A DNA stretch of 64,000 nt from Laspinema olomoucense D3b (GTDB lineage: Bacteria > Cyanobacteriota > Cyanobacteriia > Cyanobacteriales > Laspinemataceae). Every line of letters begins with the position of its first letter. The stretch's first letter is position 1. The stretch spans positions 86,796 to 150,795 of the forward strand of contig NZ_JAMXFA010000004.1 of the NCBI RefSeq assembly GCF_025370785.1, written 5' to 3'. Positions 29,327-37,200 of the stretch are shown piece after piece. The translations under genes and the position numbers were made by a program. The notes beneath the pieces were generated by a model that worked only from the letters and a program-made list of their open reading frames with translations, did not search any database and was not told the origin of the DNA.

Positions 29327-30127
29327 GTGAACGCAGCTAAAACCGGGAATTTTCAACAGTTAGGGCAACTGCAACGAGTGGCGATCGCCGAAGCACAATT
29401 CCTACCCGGGGAGATTCTCCTTGATCGCCCTCAACAGCATTATCTCAGTCGCGTCTTGCGCTTAAAAGAAGGCGATCGCTTTATTGCTATGGATGGACAA
29501 GGACAATGGTGGCTGGCTCAATTATCACCCAATCCTGAATTTGCCACAGTTTTAGAGTCAATCCCCGTGCAGACTGAATTGCCAGTTCCCGTCAGGTTAA
29601 TCTTGGCACTCCCTAAAAATGGCTGGGATGAAGTGGTGAGGCAAACCACCGAGCTAGGTGTAACTACCCTCGTCCCAGTTTTGAGCGATCGCACGGTCCT
29701 CAACCCCAGTCCGAACAAGCTCGATCGCTGGCGTCGTATTGCGCGAGAAGCCGCAGAACAATCAGAACGCCAAATCATACCAACCATTTTGGATCTAGTC
29801 ACCTTTCGGGACTATCTTGCTCTGCCGGAAAAACCCCCAAACCGCTATATTTGCGTCACTCGCACCGAAGCGCCCCATTTATTAGCTCAGGTTTTAGCCA
29901 GTCAACAGTCTCCAGCCGGATTACAACTAGGTCCCCTGGAAATCGCAGTCGGACCCGAGGGGGGATGGACCCCAGCGGAAGAGGAACAGGCGATCGCCTC
30001 TGGTTTCCAACCCGTTTCTCTCGGCAGTCGCATCCTCAGAGCGGTGACAGCACCAGCAGTTGCCTTATCCCTGGTTGCCGCAGCTTTAGAAATTAACCCG
30101 AACCCAAATCAGAGCATTTTACCCTAA
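29327..30127 (+). CDS. rsmE: 16S rRNA m3U1498 methyltransferase
   Basis: A 266-residue SPOUT methyltransferase that makes N3-methyluridine at 16S rRNA position 1498. An N-terminal PUA-like part (QQHYLSRVLRLKEGDRFIAM) precedes the knotted domain with RLILALPKNGWDEVVRQTTELGV, split here around 90, then LEIAVGPEGGWTPAEEE and SLGSRILRAVTAPAVALSL, the SAM-binding knot. GTG at 29327 has AAGG nearby upstream and lies 20 bases after the DUF389 gene. A perfect hairpin follows. Confidence 0.93.
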   Translation: MNAAKTGNFQQLGQLQRVAIAEAQFLPGEILLDRPQQHYLSRVLRLKEGDRFIAMDGQGQWWLAQLSPNPEFATVLESIPVQTELPVPVRLILALPKNGWDEVVRQTTELGVTTLVPVLSDRTVLNPSPNKLDRWRRIAREAAEQSERQIIPTILDLVTFRDYLALPEKPPNRYICVTRTEAPHLLAQVLASQQSPAGLQLGPLEIAVGPEGGWTPAEEEQAIASGFQPVSLGSRILRAVTAPAVALSLVAAALEINPNPNQSILP

Positions 30128-30132
30128 AAAGC

Positions 30133-30163
30133 AGAAAGAGACGCGATTTTCGCGTCTCTTTCT
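30133..30163. terminator. Perfect 14-bp stem-loop terminator between convergent genes
   Basis: AGAAAGAGACGCGA (30133-30146) pairs perfectly with TCGCGTCTCTTTCT (30150-30163), loop TTT. It sits just after the rsmE stop and just before the stop of the minus-strand gene at 30171, so it can serve both. Confidence 0.85.
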
Positions 30164-30170
30164 AGCACTT

Positions 30171-30593
30171 CTACCGGCTCGAAGTTCGCATATTCCGCGC
30201 CATATCCAGATAAGAAGTCATATTCGCACCGGGACGACGACGGGGGGTAACCAGCACTGAGGTAGCTTCCCGTTTGGCAGCCGGAGTAGCCTCTTTAGGG
30301 GCTGGTTTAGCCGGTTCTGCCTTGGCGATCGCCACCGCAGGCGCAGGTGCGGGCGCTGCTGGCTTTGGTTCCGCCTTTTTCTGAGTTGCCTTAGATTTGC
30401 TCACCTTTGCCGGTTCAGACTTCTGTGTAGCAGCGGGTTCTAGCTTCTGGGCTTGAGCCGCTGGGGGTTTGGCAGCCGGAGCCGAGCCTTTCGATTCTTC
30501 TAGTTCCAGATAGTATCCAGATTTTTTGGCTCCAAATAAGCCACCCAAGAAGCTGAAAATGCCGCCAAATAATTTTTTGATAAAACCGAACAT
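30171..30593 (-). CDS. Hypothetical cyanobacterial protein, amphipathic N-terminus and Ala/Pro/Lys-rich middle
   Basis: 140 residues from ATG 30593, which has the strong Shine-Dalgarno AAGGA about three bases upstream. The first ~20 residues (MFGFIKKLFGGIFSFLGGLF) form a glycine- and phenylalanine-rich amphipathic or membrane-inserting helix. Residues ~35-110 are low complexity, rich in Ala, Pro and Lys (KPAAPAPAPAVAIAKAEPA). The C-terminus is a conserved-looking basic motif, RRRPGANMTSYLDMARNM. I recognise the general type but not a function. The 15 codons upstream of this ATG are unlikely to be translated. Confidence 0.8.
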   Translation of the reverse strand: MFGFIKKLFGGIFSFLGGLFGAKKSGYYLELEESKGSAPAAKPPAAQAQKLEPAATQKSEPAKVSKSKATQKKAEPKPAAPAPAPAVAIAKAEPAKPAPKEATPAAKREATSVLVTPRRRPGANMTSYLDMARNMRTSSR

Positions 30594-30991
30594 GGTCCTT
30601 ACTCCTAATATGTTTACTCTCAATGGGCAAGGGTTCAAGCCTTAACAGCTTATTGCCGCCTCGGTCAACCGATCCGGACAAGCCGATTCGGTTCAAGGCC
30701 CCCAAAAACTGATAACTGTTTGGTTTAATTATGAAGTTCTGATAAGCCCACTCCCCCTTTTTCGAGGAAAATCTTAATAAAAATTTACAGATTCGGCTGA
30801 AATGTCCGGTTTTCCTGAGCACTGCTTTACAGAACTACAAACATTTTCAGAATTAAATTGTAAGTTGGCGATGAGAGATGGAGTCATTGGTCATTGGTCA
30901 TTGGTCATTGGTCATTGGTTGATGGGGAGACTGCTATCTTCTCCATGCTGGTTCCTTTACAATAACCAATAACCAATAAACGCTGAAAGTT
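30594..30991. other. Intergenic region containing a heptamer tandem repeat
   Basis: Nearly 400 bases between divergent genes. It contains a short tandem repeat of the heptamer GTCATTG at 30883-30917 (five copies, plus a diverged GTTGATG) and related CAATAAC/CAATAAA units near 30960-30980. These are the short tandemly repeated repetitive sequences known from filamentous cyanobacteria. No other feature was recognised. Confidence 0.8.
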
Positions 30992-31615
30992 ATGAATCAA
31001 AACAATCCGAAAAATCCTGTGATGTTAGTTCATGGTATTTGGGACACCCGTGATATTTTTAGTAAAATTTCTCCTGTTTTAACCGAACTTGGATGGTCGG
31101 TTTATAGCTTAGATTTAATTCCAAATAATAGTTCCATCGGATTAGACCGTTTAGCGGAACAACTGAGCGATTTTATTGAGCAAACATTAGGAGGCGATCG
31201 CCCCTTTGATTTAATCGGATTCAGTATGGGGGGAATTGTTAGCCGGTACTATCTCCAGCGACTCGGTGGCATTGAGCGGGTGCAGCGATTTATTTCTATA
31301 TCTGCACCGAATCAAGGCACGATGACAGCTTACGCATTGCCCTTACCGGGATGTTTGCAAATGCGTCCGAATAGCCCATTTTTGGAAGATTTGAATCGGG
31401 ATGCAGCGGAGATGCTAGGGCGGGTGAATTTCACCTCAATTTGGACTCCTTATGATAGCATGATTATCCCGGCAAAAAGCTCCCAAATGCCCGTAGGAAA
31501 AGAGGTAAAATTGCCGGTTTGGGTTCATCGATGGATGGTGAGCGATCGCCGCTGTTTACAGGTGATAGCTGAAACCCTATCGGAACCGCTGCGTGTTAAC
31601 CCAGAAGTCCGGTAA
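30992..31615 (+). CDS. Alpha/beta hydrolase, triacylglycerol lipase-like
   Basis: 207 residues. The oxyanion region is VMLVHGIWDTRDIFSKI, the nucleophile elbow is LIGFSMGGIVSRYYLQRLGG (GxSxG, Ser near 78), followed by ISISAPNQGT, a lid-like proline-rich part, IWTPYDSMIIPAKS (candidate Asp) and KLPVWVHRWMV (candidate His). The order of the triad fits a small esterase or lipase of the LipA/PGAP1-like group. There is no signal peptide, so it is probably cytoplasmic or membrane-associated. ATG at 30992. The substrate is unknown. Confidence 0.85.
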   Translation: MNQNNPKNPVMLVHGIWDTRDIFSKISPVLTELGWSVYSLDLIPNNSSIGLDRLAEQLSDFIEQTLGGDRPFDLIGFSMGGIVSRYYLQRLGGIERVQRFISISAPNQGTMTAYALPLPGCLQMRPNSPFLEDLNRDAAEMLGRVNFTSIWTPYDSMIIPAKSSQMPVGKEVKLPVWVHRWMVSDRRCLQVIAETLSEPLRVNPEVR

Positions 31616-32107
31616 GTAAGCGGCATATTTTTCTCGATACCGCCAGCTTTACATTGAGCGGGGCTGCCCCAGGTTACCAATCATTTAGGCTGGCTATATA
31701 TTGGCCTTGCTCAGGATGTCTGGAAGCGATTTTTCGTTAAGAATTATAACAAGTTGGGGTCAGGTTTACCAAACCTAGGTATGATTATCCTAGAGCATTA
31801 GTATAGGCGTCAATAGATGGGAGCAAAAGTCGGTTTTCTGTCCCTTAATTCTTCCATAATAGCCCAATTTTTGTCAAAAAATACGGTTTATATTTCTGCT
31901 CGTGAACGGGGTGTGTCGGAGATAAAGACCGGATAAAATCAATAGATCTCTTAAGGGGAATAGAGCCTTGGTTCTGGGGAGCAAGTAGCTTGGCATTGGC
32001 TCAAAAACCCGGGCTGTTTTCCTGGGACTAAACTAGAGGTCTTATCCTTTCATCATACCAAAAATATCCCTGTTTTGATAAACAGGATAATCAGTCGAGG
32101 CGGCGCT
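31616..32107. other. Intergenic region, leader hairpin
   Basis: About 490 bases with no gene I can support. Just before the SH3 gene there is a hairpin, CCTGTTT (32069-32075) with AAACAGG (32080-32086), loop TGAT. It ends 21 bases before the start codon and so may lie in the 5' leader, but nothing shows a regulatory role. Confidence 0.45.
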
Positions 32108-32584
32108 ATGATCAGGACAACAATAGTTTTAGCAACGTTGGTGACCCTAGGCTTTTCAGCAACACCGACTCTGGCTCAATCCTTAAACTGTGCGCGTGTA
32201 CAGGACCCGGATGGCTGGGTAAATGTGCGAGATTTGTCCAGTGGACAAGTTGTCGGACGATTGAATAACAACACTCATTTTGCCTATAGATCGGTGACTT
32301 CCGATGGGTATGCAATTTTGGTTTCTGCTCTTAACCGGGGCGTTCACCAGAGTCGCTTGGAAAGGGTTTCCAATCAATTTTGTACTGTGTTTTGGACGGT
32401 GCAAGATGAGGAGGGGTGGTCAAATCTTCGGGCATCTCCGGGAGGAGATATTATTGGCCGGGTTCGCAGTGGCGGGCGAGTTTTAAAAATTGGCGGGGAA
32501 GAAGATTGGGCGGAAGTGATCACCTCGGAGGGTACTTTTGGGTATATCCACAGTTCGCGCTTACGGGGGATGAGTACCTGGTAA
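32108..32584 (+). CDS. Secreted protein with two bacterial SH3 domains
   Basis: 158 residues from ATG 32108. A clear signal peptide, MIRTTIVLATLVTLGFSATP followed by TLAQ, is cut before SLNC. Two tandem SH3b modules follow: RVQDPDGWVNVRDLSSGQVV with GRLNNNTHFAYRS (~29-80), then VQDEEGWSNLRASPGGDIIG with GRVLKIGGEEDWAEV (~95-150), ending GTFGYIHSSRL. Such SH3 proteins bind peptidoglycan or act in the periplasm. No catalytic domain is attached. The upstream TTG at 32075 is not a plausible start because it would disrupt the signal peptide. Confidence 0.85.
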   Translation: MIRTTIVLATLVTLGFSATPTLAQSLNCARVQDPDGWVNVRDLSSGQVVGRLNNNTHFAYRSVTSDGYAILVSALNRGVHQSRLERVSNQFCTVFWTVQDEEGWSNLRASPGGDIIGRVRSGGRVLKIGGEEDWAEVITSEGTFGYIHSSRLRGMSTW

Positions 32585-32764
32585 GCGGATAGAAATTGTA
32601 GGAGACGCGAAATGCGTTAAGCAATGGAGAGAATACCCGTTTATAGGGAAGTAAATGGACAGGGCATTGCCTTGTCTTTTTTTGGGCTAATTTTAGAAAG
32701 TCAGGGCAATTGATGAATTGCCCTTTTATTGGATTATTATAACTCTTGCAAAATAACGGATAGA

Positions 32765-32800
32765 TCCCCCCAAACCCCCCTTACTAAGGGGGGCTTAAGA
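32765..32800. repeat. Single copy of the C-run/G-run palindromic element
   Basis: CCCCCCTTA (32775-32783), one C, then TAAGGGGGG (32785-32793): a 9-bp palindromic element within GATCCCCCCAAAC...GGGGGGCTTAAG. It is related to the 114-bp unit amplified at 13335-13776, and lies in the space between the SH3 gene and the VOC gene. It may act as a terminator. Confidence 0.75.
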
Positions 32801-32851
32801 GATTTATGCAAGCAGTCTATTATAGACCCTGGGCATTCAATGGGAGAAGGG

Positions 32852-33283
32852 TTAAGTGCGATCGCCAATTTCGGTGAACTCGGCACTGCCAAAAATGGCA
32901 TCAGGATGGGCGTAATATTTGAATTCCAGTAAATTATAAAACGGGTCCTCTAAAAAGAAGGTGCGATGTTCTAAGGGAGAACCTGAAAAGCGCCGTTTTG
33001 CTTCTTCGCGGAACAGGAGTTGATGGTGTTGGGCGCGTTCTAATAGGGTTTCCCAATCGGCTTCATTTTGGAAAATCAAGCCGAAATGACGAGGATAAAT
33101 GCTTTTTTGAGGGGTGATGGGGTCTTTGGTGACATGGGCAACCAGTTGATTGCCATAGAGGTTTAAAATAACAGCAGTATGGGATTCGCGTCCGACTTGG
33201 CAACCGAGACCTTGAGCATAAAATTCTTTGGTCTTGGGAATGTCGGTGACGGGAAAAGCCAGATGAAAAAAGACATTGTTCAT
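32852..33283 (-). CDS. VOC-superfamily (glyoxalase-like) protein
   Basis: 143 residues. Starts HLAFPVTDIPKTKEFYAQGL, the typical first beta-alpha of a glyoxalase/bleomycin-resistance/dioxygenase module, then NQLVAHVT, RHFGLIFQNEADWETLLERA and the closing FFLEDPFYNLLEFKYYAHPD. His in HLAFP and Glu in LLEFKYY are the expected metal ligands. The ATG at 33283 is only 15 bases from the divergent VTE6-like gene, so the two promoters must overlap. The substrate cannot be inferred. Confidence 0.85.
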   Translation of the reverse strand: MNNVFFHLAFPVTDIPKTKEFYAQGLGCQVGRESHTAVILNLYGNQLVAHVTKDPITPQKSIYPRHFGLIFQNEADWETLLERAQHHQLLFREEAKRRFSGSPLEHRTFFLEDPFYNLLEFKYYAHPDAIFGSAEFTEIGDRT

Positions 33284-33298
33284 GGGGGATAATTTAAG

Positions 33299-34090
33299 AT
33301 GCAGACAGAAGAATTTGTTTTTAATTATGGCGCGTTATTGAATCCTTGGCTGGTGGCAGTGGGATTAAATACGGTTTTGTTAACGATTGTTTATTTTTTA
33401 CCTAAAAAGTTGCTCACTCCGGCAGGAATTATCCATGCTTGGATTTTGGGGGTGCTGATTTGGGGGGCCTTGGGTTGGTCCGGATATGCGGTGGTGGGGT
33501 TTTATTTTATTGTGGGTTCGGCAGTGACGCGCATTGGGATAGCGCAGAAGGAGGCGGAGGGAATTGCGGAGAAGCGATCGGGGGCCAGGGGACCTGAAAA
33601 TGTCTGGGGTTCGGCATTGACAGCAGCGGTTTGTGCTTTGGGGGTGTTGGGGGTGCAAGGGTTGGATGGGGCGGAAGTGGTGCCGTTGCTGTTGTTGGGG
33701 TATGTGGCGAGTTTTAGTACGAAGTTGTCGGATACGACGGCGAGTGAGGTGGGGAAGGTTTACGGCAAGCGCACGTTTTTGATTACGACGTTGCAACCTG
33801 TGCCGAAGGGGACCGAGGGGGCGGTTTCTCTGGAGGGGACGATCGCCGGGGTTGTGGCATCAGTGGCAGTTGCTTTGGTGGGGTATGTGGTGGGGTTGAT
33901 TGATTTGACGGGGGTGGGGTTATGTGTGATAGCGGCGTTTATTGCCACAAATTTAGAGAGTGTGATTGGGGCGACGATTCAGCAACAAGTGAGTTGGATG
34001 ACGAATGAGGTGGTGAATATTATTAATACAACGATTGGGGCGATCGCCGCAGTCGGACTGGCGATCGCCTTGAGGTGGGTTTTGGGTTAA
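33299..34090 (+). CDS. DUF92/TIGR00297 membrane protein, phytyl-phosphate kinase (VTE6)-like
   Basis: 263 residues with six or seven hydrophobic segments. The signature ASFSTKLSDTTASEVGKVYG (~145) and the TLQPVPKGTEGAVSLEGTIAG stretch identify the TIGR00297/DUF92 family, which includes plant VTE6 and its cyanobacterial homologue. These phosphorylate phytyl phosphate to phytyl diphosphate in tocopherol and phylloquinone synthesis and chlorophyll phytol recycling. ATG at 33299. Assigned by family only; the enzymatic activity here is an inference. Confidence 0.85.
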   Translation: MQTEEFVFNYGALLNPWLVAVGLNTVLLTIVYFLPKKLLTPAGIIHAWILGVLIWGALGWSGYAVVGFYFIVGSAVTRIGIAQKEAEGIAEKRSGARGPENVWGSALTAAVCALGVLGVQGLDGAEVVPLLLLGYVASFSTKLSDTTASEVGKVYGKRTFLITTLQPVPKGTEGAVSLEGTIAGVVASVAVALVGYVVGLIDLTGVGLCVIAAFIATNLESVIGATIQQQVSWMTNEVVNIINTTIGAIAAVGLAIALRWVLG

Positions 34091-34150
34091 AGGGAGTATG
34101 GAAATGTTGAACAGCTAAGATTCATGATGTTTATACTCGTTGAATGGCAG

Positions 34151-34205
34151 GCGGCGATCGCCTAAATTGCAGGTCAGTCTTTCCTCCAATTAAGGCGATC
34201 GCCGC
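34151..34205. repeat. Inverted repeat built on HIP1 between convergent genes
   Basis: GCGGCGATCGCCT (34151-34163) is perfectly inverted as AGGCGATCGCCGC (34193-34205), with a 29-base spacer. Both arms contain the HIP1 octamer. It lies between the VTE6-like gene (+) and the RTX gene (-), and may serve as a terminator. Confidence 0.6.
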
Positions 34206-34220
34206 TTCTCCTGTGGAAAG

Positions 34221-37200
34221 TTAAGTGAGAAGACTAAAAGTCTCAGCAACCATCGCCTCGGGTTCTATTCCCTTGACAATCGCCAGGATTTCATCTCCCA
34301 AGGCGATCGCCGTTCCGCAATTGGAGGAGACGAAATTGAGGAGATTGAAGGTTAATCCCTCGCCTAACACAAACTCGTCTTCTCCCGGGGTAAAATCGGT
34401 GATGGTATCGGTCCCGAAACCTGCACGCAAGACAAAGCGATCGCGTCCGGCACCTCCAGTTAGGGTATCATTCCCTAAATCGCCACTGAGGAAATCATCC
34501 CCGGCACTGCCATAGAGGAGGTCATCATCCTTGCCGCCATACAAGGTATCATTACCACTGCCACCGATCAAGGTATCCTTACCGGCGTTGCCTTCTAACC
34601 AATCATCCCCGAGACCCGCACAGAGAAAGTCGCGATCGCCTACGGAACCCAGGGGTGCATCGTTGCCGATGCCGCCTCGAATGGTATCACTGCCATCCTC
34701 GCCGTAAAGGGTGTCATCTCCTAAGTCTCCAAATAAGAGGTCATCTCCAGCGGACCCGCACAGGATATCATTATCTTTGCCGCCATGAATGATATCATTG
34801 CTATTACCCCCATGCAGGGTATCATCCCCTTGATTGCCGTTGATGAAGTCATTGCTTTCACCGCCATAAATCAAGTCTCGTCCCCCAAGATCGGGGACAT
34901 TGGGATCGCTGGGACCGCCGAACAAGCTATCATCTCCTTGATCTCCCTGGAGGATATCGTTCCCTAGGTCCCCGTAAACTAGGTCGTTATCTTTGCCACC
35001 GTAAGCGATATCGTCATTTTTGCCACTGTAGATGATATCCTCGCCTTCGTTGCCATTGAGCAGATCATTACCTCGATTACCGAAGATTAAATCGCGATCG
35101 CCCGCTGTGCCGATGGGGGTTTCCCTGCCATTTCCGCCCAGAATGGTGTCATTGCCAAGGTCACCAGACAAGATATCGTTATCTAGGTTAGCAAAGATCA
35201 GATCGTCGTCTTTGCCGCCGTGAATGATATCATTTGCTCGACCACCATAGAGGGTATCGTTGCCTTCGTTGCCGTTAATGAAATCGTTTTCTTTGCCGCC
35301 TTCGATGCGATCGCGCTCAATGGCAGAACCTACAGGGAAATCGCTGCCAACGCCTCCCAGCATATAATCAGCGCCGGTATCCCCATACAGAACATCGGTA
35401 CCGCCTTTCCCCCAGAGAAAATCATCGGCGGCAAATCCTAATATGCCTTCATGGCGATCGTCTCCCAGGATCTCATCATTTTCCTGGGTTCCCAACAGGA
35501 ATGTTTCAAGCGGGGGTCTGTCTTGGGGTCCATAAAAGATAATTTCTGGCGGGGGTGGAACCGGACATTTACACCCACTGTTTTGTGAGGGGTCGAGAGG
35601 GACGGGATTACAGGTGTTTGTACTGCTGGTATGCGACACACCCTTGAGGGGAGTTGCCGTGGGATTCTCGGAACTTGGGCGATCGCCATTGACAGGAGAA
35701 TCCGGCGTTAAAGGACCGTTGTCATTACCCCCTTCTGTGCCTGGATTACTTCCGCGATCGGTTCCCGTATCGGGATTAGTTCCCCCACCTGTACCACCGT
35801 CACCTGTACCACCGTCACCTGTATTCCCACCACCGTTAGGCGGTTGAATGATTAAATCAAAAGTATCGCTAATGCTTGCACCGAATTTATCGGTAGCGGT
35901 GACTTTAATCGGGAGAGTGCCGAGATCGGTTCCTCCTGGAGTGCCAGTGAAGGTGCCATCCTCATTAAAGGTTAACCACTTGGGAAGCGGGTCTCCATTA
36001 GAGAGGGTAGCGGTATAGGTTAAGCGGTCATTGTAGACAGCAATATCGGCATCATCGAACGTATTTTCCGGGATGGGGAAGGTAAAATTGGTTCCCGGAG
36101 TGGTCGTTTGATTTTCCAGGGGATTGGCGAGGGTGGGAGGAACGTTATTGCTTCCGTTACCTGTATTCCCACCACCGTTAGGCGGTTGAATGATTAAATC
36201 AAAAGTATCGCTAATGCTTGCACCGAATTTATCGGTAGCGGTGACTTTAATCGGGAGAGTGCCGAGATCGGTTCCTCCTGGAGTGCCAGTGAAGGTGCCA
36301 TCCTCATTGAAGGTTAACCACTTGGGAAGCGGGTCTCCATTGGAGAGGGTAGCGGTATAGGTTAAGCGGTCATTGTAGACAGCAATATCGGCATCATTGA
36401 ACGTATTTTCCGGGATGGGGAAGGTAAAATTGGTTCCCGGAGTGGTCGTTTGATTTTCCAGGGGATTGGCGAGGGTGGGGGGAAGGTTATTGCTTCCGCC
36501 ACCTGTTCCGGTGTCTGGATTGCTTCCACCACCTGTATTCCCACCACCTGTATTACTGCCACCTGTTCCGGTATCTGTATTCCCACCACCTGTATTACTG
36601 CCACCTGTTCCGGTGTCTGTATTACTGCCACCACCTGTATTACTACCACCTGTATTACTGCCACCTGTTCCGGTGTCTGGATTGCTTCCACCACCTGAAT
36701 TCCCACCACCTGTATTACCGCCACCGTTACCGCCGTTAGGCTGTTGAATGATTAAATCAAAAGTATCGCTAATGCTTGCACCGAATTTATCGGTAGCGGT
36801 GACTTTAATCAGGAGAGTGCCGAGATCGGTTCCTCCTGGAGTGCCAGTGAAGGTGCCATCCTCATTGAAGGTTAACCACTTGGGAAGCGGGTCTCCATTG
36901 GAGAGGGTAGCGGTATAGGTTAAGCGGTCATTGTAGACAGCAATATCGGCATCATTGAACGTATTTTCCGGGATGGGGAAGGTAAAATTGGTTCCCGGAG
37001 TGGTCGTTTGATTTTCCAGGGGATTGGCGAGGGTGGGGGGAGCGTTAATGGTTAAATTAACCGTGGAGGGAGTTTTGGCATAGTCAGTCCCGTCGAATCC
37101 ATTCCATGTGAAACTCACCGGACCATTAAAGTTGTTATTGGGGACAAAGGAAAGTTTTCCGATATCGCCTAGGGGAATTTCTAGGGGATTTGCGATGAGA

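Noticed and set aside
31616-32107. Possible 6S or other small RNA in the gap before the SH3 gene
   Set aside because: No characteristic closed-stem and central-bubble structure could be traced by eye; a covariance-model search would be required.
36362-36747. Frames encoding valine/isoleucine- or proline-rich repeats within the RTX gene
   Set aside because: These are other frames of the GGSNTGGG linkers; the 1940-codon frame covers the region without interruption.
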